Shown: positions 1 to 7,185 of the stretch, piece after piece | Numbering within the stretch: the stretch's first letter is position 1 | How the letters are laid out: every line of letters begins with the position of its first letter | Source of the DNA: Pseudomonadota bacterium | GTDB taxonomy: Bacteria > Pseudomonadota > Gammaproteobacteria > Burkholderiales > Burkholderiaceae_C | Length of the DNA: 64,000 nucleotides | Direction of reading: 5' to 3' | Assembly (NCBI GenBank): GCA_018241265.1 | Contig: JAFEEF010000006.1 | Span: 66,112 to 130,111, forward strand | Program-made: the position numbers and the translations under genes | The notes under the pieces: generated by a model | Seen by the model: only the letters and a program-made list of their open reading frames with translations | Database searches by the model: none | Told to the model about the DNA's origin: nothing

Positions 1-1
1 C

Positions 2-88
2 GACCTGCGGCTGCAGATCAAGCTGCACAGCAAGCGGGCGCGCAGCCTGGACCTGGCGGCGGGTACGGAGCACATGACGATCATTTGA
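2..88 (+). CDS. C-terminal fragment of an unidentified protein (cut by window edge)
   Basis: An open frame enters from the left edge and ends at TGA 86-88, giving the last 28 residues, ending HMTII. The tail is basic in its first half and shows no motif I can assign. A good intrinsic terminator follows about 30 nt downstream, which supports this being the true 3' end of a transcription unit. I do not recognise the family; the upstream sequence is needed. Confidence 0.6.
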   Translation, partial: DLRLQIKLHSKRARSLDLAAGTEHMTII

Positions 89-118
89 TCGCTGCGAGAT
101 CGCAGCGCACGACGGGAC

Positions 119-152
119 AGCGGGGTCGGCGTTGCCGACCCCTGCTCTTTTT
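119..152 (+). terminator. Rho-independent terminator after the left-edge gene
   Basis: A GC-rich stem (119-130 pairs with 134-146, with one bulged T) closes over the three-base loop GTT and is followed by CTCTTTTT. This is the canonical intrinsic terminator form on the + strand. It separates the left-edge gene from the dehydrogenase starting at 168. Confidence 0.85.
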
Positions 153-167
153 GGAGGACGGAGCCTC

Positions 168-1061
168 ATGGCCGACAGCAGCGAAGAACCCGTTCAGCCG
201 CGCCGCGTGGCCTTCCTCGGCCTGGGCGTGATGGGCTATCCGATGGCCGGTCATCTGGTGCGGGCCGGGCATCGCGTGACGGTCTACAACCGCACCGCGG
301 CGAAAGCGGAGCGCTGGGTCGGCGAGCACGGCGGATCGCGTGCGCCGACGCCGCGCGCAGCGGCTGCCGAAGCCGACGTCGTGTTCGCCTGCGTGGGCAA
401 CGACGACGATCTGCGCTCGGTCGCGCTCGGCGGCGACGGCGCATTGGCCGGCATGCGGCCCGGTGCCGTGTTCGTCGACCACACGACGGCATCGGCCGCG
501 GTCGCGCGGGAGCTCGCGGCCACGGCGAGCGCCGCGGGGCTGCACTTCATCGACGCGCCGGTGTCGGGCGGCAACGTCGGCGCCGAGCAAGGCACGTTGA
601 CGGTGATGTGCGGCGGCGAGCCGGCCGCGTTCGATGCGGTCCGGCCGGTCGTGCTGGCCTATGCGCGCGCGGTCACGCTGCTCGGCCCGGCCGGCGCCGG
701 CCAGCTCACGAAGATGGTCAACCAGATCGCGATCGCCGGCGTGCTGCAAGGCTTGTCAGAAGCGATCGCGTTCGGCGAGCGTGCCGGGCTCGACCTGCCG
801 AAGGTGCTCGGCGTGATCGGCAAAGGCGCGGCGCAGAGCTGGCAAATGGACCACCGCGGCCCGACGATGATCGAGAACCGCTACGACTTCGGCTTTGCGG
901 TCGACTGGATGCGCAAGGACCTCGGCCTCTTGCTCGACGAAGCGCGCCGCAACGGCGCGCGGCTGCCGGTGGCGGCGCTCGTCGATCAGTTCTATGCCGA
1001 CCTGCAGGCACGCGGCGACGGTCGCCTCGACACGTCGGGCCTGATCAAGCGGCTGCGCTGA
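168..1061 (+). CDS. NAD(P)-dependent beta-hydroxyacid dehydrogenase (3-hydroxyisobutyrate / tartronate semialdehyde reductase family)
   Basis: A 297-aa cytoplasmic oxidoreductase of the 3-hydroxyisobutyrate dehydrogenase family. The N-terminal Rossmann fold carries GLGVMG at residues 18-23 followed by an NRT segment typical of NADP(H) binders. The substrate-binding signature DAPVSGG lies near 129-135, and the catalytic lysine is in the QLTKMVNQ segment (about K182). The ATG at 168 is chosen because GGAGG lies at 153-157; an in-frame TTG at 132 falls inside the preceding terminator and is unlikely. The gene stands alone after a terminator. Substrate (3-hydroxyisobutyrate, tartronate semialdehyde or succinic semialdehyde) cannot be decided from the sequence. 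Confidence 0.9.
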   Translation: MADSSEEPVQPRRVAFLGLGVMGYPMAGHLVRAGHRVTVYNRTAAKAERWVGEHGGSRAPTPRAAAAEADVVFACVGNDDDLRSVALGGDGALAGMRPGAVFVDHTTASAAVARELAATASAAGLHFIDAPVSGGNVGAEQGTLTVMCGGEPAAFDAVRPVVLAYARAVTLLGPAGAGQLTKMVNQIAIAGVLQGLSEAIAFGERAGLDLPKVLGVIGKGAAQSWQMDHRGPTMIENRYDFGFAVDWMRKDLGLLLDEARRNGARLPVAALVDQFYADLQARGDGRLDTSGLIKRLR

Positions 1062-1196
1062 GAACGGCACCTCCGGAATAGGCTGCCCCCTCCGTTCGTA
1101 CACCTGGGAGTTCGCCGCACCGGCGCGGCCGGCGGCGAGATCGGCCCTGCACGGCGCGCCGCGCAGGGCTCCAAACACCGAGCGAGGAGCCCGTCG

Positions 1197-1868
1197 ATGA
1201 AGCCTTTGTCGTTCCTGTTGCCGCCACTCGCCGCCGCCGCGCTGGCCGCCGCGAGCCCTGCAGCCTTCGCGATCGGCGTCACCGACGCCACCGGCGACTA
1301 CGTCCCGGGATTTGCCGGCAGCAAGGCCGGCGACCTCGACGTCGCCGGCGCCTTCGTCACCTACAACGTCGCGACCGATACCTTCGTGTTCGAAGGGACG
1401 ATGAATGCCGACATCCCGACCGCCTCGAAGGACCTCTACGTCTGGGGCGTCGACCGCGGCCAGGGCACCGCGCGCTTTGCCGCCAACGGCATCGACGGCG
1501 TGCTGTTCGATTCGGTCGTGGTGTTCAACGCCGACGGCTCCGGCTCGGTCAACCAGATCGTCGGCGGCGCCTCGTTCACCTTGCCGGCCGGTACCGCCAA
1601 GGTGATCGGCTCGACGATCATCGGCGAGATCAGCGGCTCGATGCTGCCGTCGCTGGGTTTCGACAAGACCGCCTACACCTGGAACCTGTGGCCGCGCGAC
1701 GGCACGCTCGCGAGCGGCTTCACGCAGATCTCCGACTTCGCGCCGGACAACTCGAACTCGCCGGTGACGGTGATCGGCGCGGTGCCGGAACCCGGCACCT
1801 GGGCGATGCTCGGCGTCGGCCTGGGCTTGGTCGGCGTATTCAGGCGCCGCCGGATCGCCGACCGCTGA
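1197..1868 (+). CDS. Exported PEP-CTERM sorting domain protein
   Basis: A 223-aa secreted protein. Residues 1-25 form a signal peptide with an alanine-rich core ending ...AAFA. The C-terminus has the tripartite PEP-CTERM tag: VPEPGTWAMLG, a hydrophobic segment, then the basic RRRR cluster before the stop. Such proteins are substrates of exosortase/archaeosortase-type enzymes and are usually linked to exopolysaccharide or biofilm surfaces. The middle (about 30-185) is Gly/Ala/Thr/Asp-rich and probably a beta-rich domain with no motif I can name. GAGG upstream of the ATG is a plausible ribosome site. No exosortase is in this window. Confidence 0.85.
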   Translation: MKPLSFLLPPLAAAALAAASPAAFAIGVTDATGDYVPGFAGSKAGDLDVAGAFVTYNVATDTFVFEGTMNADIPTASKDLYVWGVDRGQGTARFAANGIDGVLFDSVVVFNADGSGSVNQIVGGASFTLPAGTAKVIGSTIIGEISGSMLPSLGFDKTAYTWNLWPRDGTLASGFTQISDFAPDNSNSPVTVIGAVPEPGTWAMLGVGLGLVGVFRRRRIADR

Positions 1869-1890
1869 GGGCGTGGACGCGCCGCCGGCG

Positions 1891-2523
1891 CTACTTGGAC
1901 GCCGGCGCGGCCTGCAGGTTCGAGAGCTCGGCCTCGCTGACGATCTGGAACACGCGCACGACCTTCTGTACGCCGCCCACGCCGCGTGCCACTTCGGCGG
2001 CGCGGCTGGCTTCGCGCTCGCTGACGACGCCCATCAGGTAGACGATGCCGCGCTCGGTCACGACCTTGAAGACGTTGGCCTGCAGATCCTTGGCATCGAG
2101 GAACGCGGCCTTCACCTTGCTCGTGATGACGGTGTCGTTGGAGCGCTCGGACAGCGACGTCGACGGGCCGACCAGCAGCTCGTTGACGACCGACGTCACG
2201 CCCTCGATCGTCGAGACGTTCTGCTCGACCTTGACCTTGTCGCCCAAGGTCGGCACCTCGCCGCTCAGCAGCAGCACGCGGTTGTAGCTGGTGGCGATGG
2301 CGTGGCCGCGGTCGCCGACGGCGTCGGCGATGCGGTTGACCGCCTTCAGCTCGATCGACTGGTCGTCGAGTTGCGTGCCGGACGAGCGCCGGTCGATCGC
2401 GACCAGCGATGCGCCGACCATCGCGCCGCCGATGACCAGCGGCGCGCAGGCCGACAGCAGGGTGGCCGCGGCCACCGCCGTCAGTGCGATGCGGGCAACG
2501 GTCAGGGATGACGTGAGCTTCAT
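1891..2523 (-). CDS. dolP: Outer-membrane lipoprotein with two BON domains (DolP/YraP type)
   Basis: A 210-aa lipoprotein: a signal peptide ends in lipobox LSAC (Cys about 26), followed by two BON domains (about 50-115 and 125-195) carrying the expected Gly-rich turns. DolP in Enterobacteria is anchored in the outer membrane at the division site and supports outer-membrane integrity and BAM function; that role is inferred by family and context. Its ATG overlaps the diaA stop in an ATGA at 2520-2523, so translation is probably coupled. The order yraN-diaA-dolP next to rsmI matches the conserved E. coli yra cluster. Confidence 0.9.
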   Translation of the reverse strand: MKLTSSLTVARIALTAVAAATLLSACAPLVIGGAMVGASLVAIDRRSSGTQLDDQSIELKAVNRIADAVGDRGHAIATSYNRVLLLSGEVPTLGDKVKVEQNVSTIEGVTSVVNELLVGPSTSLSERSNDTVITSKVKAAFLDAKDLQANVFKVVTERGIVYLMGVVSEREASRAAEVARGVGGVQKVVRVFQIVSEAELSNLQAAPASK

Positions 2524-3116
2524 GTACTTTCCTGTTCGCCCAGGAGCTGCAGGTCGACCGCATCGCACAGGCAATGCAGGACCAGCAGATGAACCTCCTG
2601 GATGCGTGCCGTGCGATCGTGCGGCACGCAGATGTGGACGTCGGTCTCGGTGAGCAGGTCGCGCATCCTGCCGCCCTTGTGGCCGGTCATCGCGATGACC
2701 GTCATTTCCTTGGCGTGCGCGGCCTCGACCGCGGCGACGACGTTCGGCGAGTTGCCGCTCGTGCTGATCGCGAGCAGCACGTCGCCGGGCGCACCCAGCG
2801 CCTGCACCTGCTTGGCGAAGACCTGATGGAAATCGTAGTCGTTGGCGACCGCGGTCAGGATCGACGTGTCGGTCGTCAGCGCAATGGCCGCGAGGCCCGG
2901 CCGCTCGCGTTCGAAGCGGCCGACGAACTCGGCCGCGAAGTGCTGCGCATCCGCCGCCGAGCCGCCGTTGCCGCACGCCAGCACCTTGCCGCCGCCGGTG
3001 ATGCAGCCGACGAGCGCATTGACGCCGTCGACGATCGGCTTGGACAGCACCTCGGCGGCCGCGTATTTGAGGTCGGCGCTGTCGAAGAATTGCTGCTGGA
3101 TGCGTTGCTCGATCAT
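2520..3116 (-). CDS. diaA: SIS-domain protein, DiaA/GmhA family (DnaA initiator-associating protein)
   Basis: A 198-aa single-SIS-domain protein. The phosphosugar-binding loop GNGGSAADAQHFAAEF lies at about 49-64 and the STSGNS motif follows near 113-118, as in DiaA and phosphoheptose isomerase GmhA. DiaA binds DnaA and promotes ordered initiation at oriC, whereas GmhA isomerises sedoheptulose-7-phosphate. The position between yraN and dolP favours DiaA. The stop overlaps the dolP start. The nearness of the parAB/mnmG cluster also fits an origin-linked function, but that is an inference. Confidence 0.85.
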   Translation of the reverse strand: MIEQRIQQQFFDSADLKYAAAEVLSKPIVDGVNALVGCITGGGKVLACGNGGSAADAQHFAAEFVGRFERERPGLAAIALTTDTSILTAVANDYDFHQVFAKQVQALGAPGDVLLAISTSGNSPNVVAAVEAAHAKEMTVIAMTGHKGGRMRDLLTETDVHICVPHDRTARIQEVHLLVLHCLCDAVDLQLLGEQEST

Positions 3117-3262
3117 GGTCGCGGATGATATGACACGCCGGATGTCATTCACGGCTTCCGGGCGCCCCCAGACCTGCCGCTCCGCGTCAGGCCCCCCGAG
3201 GGGGTCAAGGAAACTTGGGAACGGCCCGGCCTTGAGACGGCGTCGAGGGCGAACGGTTCCGT
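3117..3262. repeat. Intergenic spacer with GC-rich hairpin, possible dispersed repeat
   Basis: This 146-bp spacer between diaA and yraN contains a CCCCCC-GAG-GGGG hairpin near 3200, followed by a run GGTCAAGGAAACTTGGGA. Composition and structure resemble the hairpin repeats scattered between genes in several Comamonadaceae and relatives. Only one copy occurs in the window, so the repeat status is a suggestion. No start signal for diaA is obvious. Confidence 0.3.
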
Positions 3263-3643
3263 TCAACCCGCATCGAACGCCGCACGCAGCCATCGGACTT
3301 CGGCGCCATCGATCGCGACGACATCGAACCGGCACGGCGGCGGCGATGCCCAGCGCGCGACGTAGCGTTGCGCCGCATAGACGATGCGGCGCAGCTTGGC
3401 CGGGCCGATGCTGGCCGCTGCGCCGCCGTGTGCGGCGTCGCGCCGCGCCCGCACTTCGACGAACACCAGCGTGCCGTCGCGCTCGCGCAGGATCAGGTCG
3501 ACTTCGCCGCCGCGCGCGGACGGGCCGGCGGCGACCCGATAATTGCGCTCCACCAATGTCAGGCCGTGCCGCAGCAGGTGCGCCAGGGCGCGCTCCTCGG
3601 CGGCATCGCCCGCCTGTTTCGTCGTCGTTGCCTTGCCCGCCAT
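3263..3643 (-). CDS. yraN: UPF0102 / YraN family endonuclease-like protein
   Basis: A 126-aa member of the YraN (UPF0102) family, a small PD-(D/E)XK-fold protein. The family core is visible: GDAAEERALAHLLRHG near the N-terminus, then the metal-site-like E-V-D-L-I and V-F-V-E-V segments (GGEVDLILRERD and LVFVEVRAR). The biochemical role is unsettled; a nuclease role is only suggested by the fold. The ATG at 3643 is the first good start and lies in the palindrome CATG that also holds the rsmI ATG, so the two genes are head to head with a 2-bp overlap. A TTG at 3670 would overlap rsmI further. Confidence 0.85.
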   Translation of the reverse strand: MAGKATTTKQAGDAAEERALAHLLRHGLTLVERNYRVAAGPSARGGEVDLILRERDGTLVFVEVRARRDAAHGGAAASIGPAKLRRIVYAAQRYVARWASPPPCRFDVVAIDGAEVRWLRAAFDAG

Positions 3644-4562
3644 GTCCGCGCTCGACGCCTCGTTGCTCAAGCAGGCCGCCGCCAGCGCCGCCGACGGCCA
3701 GCATTACCCCGCCGCGGCACTGTACGTGGTCGCGACGCCGATCGGCAACCTGGCCGACCTGACGCTGCGCGCGATCCATGTGCTCGGCCTGGTCGACGCG
3801 ATCGCCTGCGAGGACACGCGCCACAGTGCGACGCTGCTGCAGGCGCTGCAACTGACCAAGCCGCTCGTCGCGCTGCATGAGCACAACGAGCGCAGCGCCG
3901 CCGGTGCCGTGCTGCAGAGGCTGGCGCGCGGCGAGCGGGTGGCCTACGTCAGCGATGCCGGCACGCCGGCCATCAGCGACCCCGGCGCCGCGCTCGTCGC
4001 CGCGGTCCAGGCAGGCGGCTACCGCAGCGTGCCGATACCGGGACCGAGCAGTGCGGTGGCAGCGCTCAGCGTCGCGGGTGACGAGCGCGGCAGCGCGATC
4101 CATCTGGTCGGCTTCTTGCCGGCACGCGGCGGCGATCGCGCGCGCCTGTTGTCCGGCATCGCGGCCGACCCGCGCACGCAGGTGCTGTTCGAGGCACCGC
4201 ATCGCATCGCCGCACTGGCGCAGGCCCTCGGCGCAGCCTGCGCCGCGCGCCGGATCACGGTCTGCCGCGAGCTGACCAAGCAGTTCGAGAACGTCGCGAC
4301 GATGCCGGCGCTCGAGCTCGAAGCCTGGCTGCAGGCCGACCCGCACCGACAGCGCGGCGAGTTCGTGCTCGTGCTGCATGCGCTGGCCGAGGCAGAGGGC
4401 GATGCGGATGCGCGCCACGACGCGACCTTGCGCATTCTGCTCGCGGCATTGCCGCTGAAGCAGGCCGTCGCGTTGACGGCGGAACTGACCGCTGCGCCGC
4501 GCAATGCGCTCTACGAACGCGCGCTCGCATGGCGCAAGGACGCCGTGCCGCCCGAGGGCTGA
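3642..4562 (+). CDS. rsmI: 16S rRNA (cytidine(1402)-2'-O)-methyltransferase RsmI
   Basis: A 306-aa tetrapyrrole-methylase-fold enzyme that 2'-O-methylates C1402 in the decoding centre of 16S rRNA using SAM. Family motifs are clear: LYVVATPIGNLADLTLRA near residues 27-44, CEDTRH about 56-61, SDAGTPAISDPG about 104-115, and PGPSS about 133-137. The ATG at 3642 is in the usual place relative to the ATPIGN block and overlaps the divergent yraN start by two bases, so any promoter for it must lie inside yraN. A GTG-initiated extension upstream is unlikely. Confidence 0.95.
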   Translation: MSALDASLLKQAAASAADGQHYPAAALYVVATPIGNLADLTLRAIHVLGLVDAIACEDTRHSATLLQALQLTKPLVALHEHNERSAAGAVLQRLARGERVAYVSDAGTPAISDPGAALVAAVQAGGYRSVPIPGPSSAVAALSVAGDERGSAIHLVGFLPARGGDRARLLSGIAADPRTQVLFEAPHRIAALAQALGAACAARRITVCRELTKQFENVATMPALELEAWLQADPHRQRGEFVLVLHALAEAEGDADARHDATLRILLAALPLKQAVALTAELTAAPRNALYERALAWRKDAVPPEG

Positions 4563-4569
4563 CGTCGGC

Positions 4570-5532
4570 CTAGGCCGCAACGGCCGGTCCGGCCGGGCTC
4601 TCCACGCCGATCTCGGCCAGCGCGTGGCGCAGCGCGTCCGGGAACGGCGTGGCGGGCGGCGCGCCGATCAGCGCGCGCAGCGAGGCGTCGTCGAGCGCGT
4701 GCGGCCGCTGCCACAGGTAACGCATCGCGCAGAGCTCGCGCCACATCGGCATGACCGGCGACGCCAAGCGGATGAAGCCCCACGGCAGGCCGGCCGCCCG
4801 CAACGGTAGGCCGACGAGCGTCTCGACGCCGCGCTTGAAGTCTTCACCGGTCAGCGTATGGCCCGAGAAATGGACCCGGCGATGCCCGTGCAGACCGGCA
4901 CGCAGCGCCGCCACGCGCACGAAGACCTCGGCCAGATCGGGCAGGTACGCCCAAGCGTGCGGCACATCGAGCGGGCCGGGATAGACGAAGCGCCGACGCG
5001 CGAGACGCGTCGTCATCGCCAGGTCGACCCAGGTGCCGCGCCCCGGGCCGCCGAAGAAGTCGCCGGCGCGGATCACGATGCTGTCGACGCCATCGGTCGC
5101 GGCTGCGGCCAGCCGCGCTTCGATTTCGATCCGCGTGCGCGCCTTGGGCAGGTCGCCGCACTCCGGCGTCTCGGTCGTCAGCAGCGAAGGCAGCCGGCTG
5201 CCGAAGTTGTAGACGTTGCCCGGCAGCATCAGCAGCGCACCGCTCGATCGAGCCGCGGCCAATGCCGCATCGGCGAGCGGCAGGGCCAGGCGATCCCATT
5301 CGGTATAGAGCGGGTTGAGCGCGTTGACGATGACGCTGCAGCCCAGGGCAGCGTCGGCGAGCGCACCGGCATCGAGGGCGTCGCAACGCTGCAGCGACAC
5401 CCGAGCCCGCGGCGCCCCCGGCAGCGGCCGGCGCGCCTGAGCGCGCACCTGCCAGCCCGCTGCGGCGAACGCATCGACGAGCACCTGACCGAGGCGACCC
5501 GCGGCGCCGAGAACGAGGACGGTGGAGGACAT
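4570..5532 (-). CDS. NAD-dependent epimerase/dehydratase-like SDR protein
   Basis: A 320-aa atypical short-chain dehydrogenase. The N-terminus has the Rossmann motif GAAGRLGQ (about 8-15), and residues near 100-110 contain an NVYNFG segment in the position of the extended-SDR active-site Tyr. Expected substrates are nucleotide sugars or related carbonyls, but the specificity is not readable. It ends 7 nt from the rsmI stop (convergent) and is divergent from a LysR regulator, the classical arrangement for a LysR-controlled target gene. Confidence 0.75.
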   Translation of the reverse strand: MSSTVLVLGAAGRLGQVLVDAFAAAGWQVRAQARRPLPGAPRARVSLQRCDALDAGALADAALGCSVIVNALNPLYTEWDRLALPLADAALAAARSSGALLMLPGNVYNFGSRLPSLLTTETPECGDLPKARTRIEIEARLAAAATDGVDSIVIRAGDFFGGPGRGTWVDLAMTTRLARRRFVYPGPLDVPHAWAYLPDLAEVFVRVAALRAGLHGHRRVHFSGHTLTGEDFKRGVETLVGLPLRAAGLPWGFIRLASPVMPMWRELCAMRYLWQRPHALDDASLRALIGAPPATPFPDALRHALAEIGVESPAGPAVAA

Positions 5533-5554
5533 GGCGTATGGAATGGTGTCGAGG

Positions 5555-5568
5555 CAATGGCGCCATTG
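5555..5568. promoter_or_regulatory. 14-bp perfect palindrome in the epimerase/LysR divergent region
   Basis: CAATGGCGCCATTG is a perfect inverted repeat centred between 5561 and 5562, about midway between the two divergent starts (5532 and 5624). Its placement is that expected of a LysR-type operator controlling both genes. Function is inferred from position and symmetry only. Confidence 0.4.
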
Positions 5569-5623
5569 TTCGAGACATGCCTGCACTGCACAATCCGCAT
5601 GGCTGCATCACAGGAATCCATGG

Positions 5624-6541
5624 ATGAATAGCACACCGATCGCAGTGCGCGACACGCAGGGACCGGCCGAGCCGGACTGGGCCTTGCTGCGCGCCTTCCT
5701 GCAGGTCGTGCACAGCGGCTCGCTGAGCGCGGCGGCGGCCGCGCTCGGCAGCAGCCAGCCGACCTTGAGCCGGCAGCTCGCGCGCCTGGAGGCCCACGTG
5801 GGCAGCGCGCTCTTCGAACGGACGCGCCGCGGTCTCGTGCTCACCGAAGCCGGCGCGGCCTTGCGTGCCCCGGCGGAACGCATGCGCGCGCATGCGATGG
5901 ATTTCGCGTTGCGCGCCGCCGGGCGTACGCAGTCGCTCGCCGGCACGGTGCGCCTGACGGCCAGCGAAGTGATGAGCGCTTTCGTGCTGCCGGGATTGCT
6001 GCGCGAACTGCGCGACGCCTGTCCGGAGATCGAGGTCGAGATGGTGGCCAGCGACGACGTCGAGAACCTGCTCGAGCGCGAAGCCGACATCGCGCTGCGC
6101 ATGGTCCGGCCGCGCCAGAGCGCGCTGATCGCACGTCGCCTGCCCGATCAGCCGCTCGGGCTCTACGCGCATCGCGACTACATCGCCGCGCGCGGCCGGC
6201 CGACCCGCGCCAACCTGCTGCAGCACGAATGGGTGGGCTATGACCGATCGGACCAGATGCTGCGCGGCTTCCGCGCCGCCGGCATGAAGGTCTCGCGCTC
6301 GCTGTTCGGCCTGCGCTGCGACAGCCAGATCGTGGTCTGGCAAGCGGTAAGCGCCGGCCTGGGCATCGGCGTCGGGATGGAGCGCGTGGCTGCGCAGACG
6401 CCCGACGTCGTGCGGGTGCTGCGCGACGTCGAGGTGCCGCCGCTGCCGCTGTGGATCACCGCGCACCGCGAGCTGCGCGGAACGCCGCGCATCCAGTGCG
6501 TCTTCGATGCATTGGCGCGGGCCCTCGGCGGCGCGGCCTGA
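5624..6541 (+). CDS. LysR-family transcriptional regulator
   Basis: A 305-aa LysR-type regulator: a winged HTH at about 20-75 (LLRAFLQVVHSGSLSAAAAALGSSQPTLSRQLARLE) and a periplasmic-binding-like effector domain in the remainder. The ATG at 5624 follows an AGGA about 8 nt upstream; a competing ATG at 5620 is out of frame and stops after three codons. It is divergent from the epimerase gene and is the obvious candidate regulator of it. The effector is unknown. Confidence 0.9.
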   Translation: MNSTPIAVRDTQGPAEPDWALLRAFLQVVHSGSLSAAAAALGSSQPTLSRQLARLEAHVGSALFERTRRGLVLTEAGAALRAPAERMRAHAMDFALRAAGRTQSLAGTVRLTASEVMSAFVLPGLLRELRDACPEIEVEMVASDDVENLLEREADIALRMVRPRQSALIARRLPDQPLGLYAHRDYIAARGRPTRANLLQHEWVGYDRSDQMLRGFRAAGMKVSRSLFGLRCDSQIVVWQAVSAGLGIGVGMERVAAQTPDVVRVLRDVEVPPLPLWITAHRELRGTPRIQCVFDALARALGGAA

Positions 6542-6570
6542 TGTCCGGGGCCGTGCCGGAAAGACGGCGG

Positions 6571-6602
6571 CCCGGCGAACGGACGATGTCCGCCGCGCCG
6601 GG
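6571..6602. terminator. Two-part hairpin between convergent genes
   Basis: CCCGGCG (6571-6577) pairs with CGCCGGG (6596-6602), enclosing a second stem CGGAC/GTCCG (6580-6584 with 6588-6592). It sits between the ends of the LysR gene and the small exported-protein gene. There is no U-tract, so termination would be weak or Rho-assisted; it could equally protect 3' ends. Confidence 0.4.
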
Positions 6603-6625
6603 CCGGGTCCGAAAGACCGAAAAGA

Positions 6626-6946
6626 TCAGTTCGCGGTGTTCGCGTCGTGCTTCTGCTTGTAGATGTCCTTGCTGGTCTTCTTCTCGACCTTGTGCATCTT
6701 GACGCGCTCGCCCTTCGTGACGACGCCGTCGGCCTTGGCCTTGGCTTCGACGTTGTCGGCGATCTTCTGCTGCTTCTCCAGGCGATTGGCTTCGGTGGCG
6801 TTCAGCGCGCCGGACTTCTCGCCCGCTTCGATGCGCTTTTCCTGGTTGGACTGACGTTGGTTCGCGCCCGGCGTGGCGGTCTGAGCGACGGCGCCCACGG
6901 ACAGGGCAGCGAGCGCGCCGGCGATGAGGACGGTCTTGATGTTCAT
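6626..6946 (-). CDS. Small exported lysine/glutamate-rich protein
   Basis: A 106-aa protein with a clear signal peptide (MNIKTVLIAGALAALSVGAVAQ) and a charged, helical mature part: NQRQSNQEKRIEAGEKSGAL, NATEANRLEKQQ and TKGERVKMHKVEKK. The pattern of short helices with Asn/Glu turns resembles a family of small periplasmic proteins common in Burkholderiales that I cannot name. AAGGAAG before the ATG is a good ribosome site and selects 6946 over the longer frame. No enzyme motif or cysteine is present. It is transcribed alone, and its 240-bp upstream gap could hold a promoter. Confidence 0.75.
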   Translation of the reverse strand: MNIKTVLIAGALAALSVGAVAQTATPGANQRQSNQEKRIEAGEKSGALNATEANRLEKQQKIADNVEAKAKADGVVTKGERVKMHKVEKKTSKDIYKQKHDANTAN

Positions 6947-7152
6947 GGTGCTTCCTTCGTGATGTTCCAAGTTCTCGACGTGAGCAGGACTAGCGTCCCG
7001 CACCGCACAACGCGGCTCCGCGTCGGCAAGTCGACAGGAAGACGTAATTTTCTGTCACCGCGTTTCTGTCAGCGGCCGACCGGCCCCGGACATCTTGCCG
7101 ATTCGTCGCAGGAGGCCTTACCCGCGCTCCGGCCCCGGCATGGTGCGACTCC

Positions 7153-7158
7153 TACAAT
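7153..7158 (+). promoter_or_regulatory. -10 element TACAAT upstream of tldD
   Basis: The segment CCTACAATCGGACC occurs here and again at 11799-11812, before the flavoprotein gene. TACAAT is 27 nt before the tldD ATG. No convincing -35 is seen. The recurrence of the hexamer at parA and mnmG on the other strand supports a housekeeping promoter. Confidence 0.5.
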
Positions 7159-7185
7159 CGGACCACCTTCACGCCGCCAATCGCC

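Noticed and set aside
2520-4580. A 686-codon minus frame joining diaA to upstream DNA
   Set aside because: It crosses yraN and rsmI in the wrong frame. The diaA ATG at 3116 starts a full-length SIS protein.
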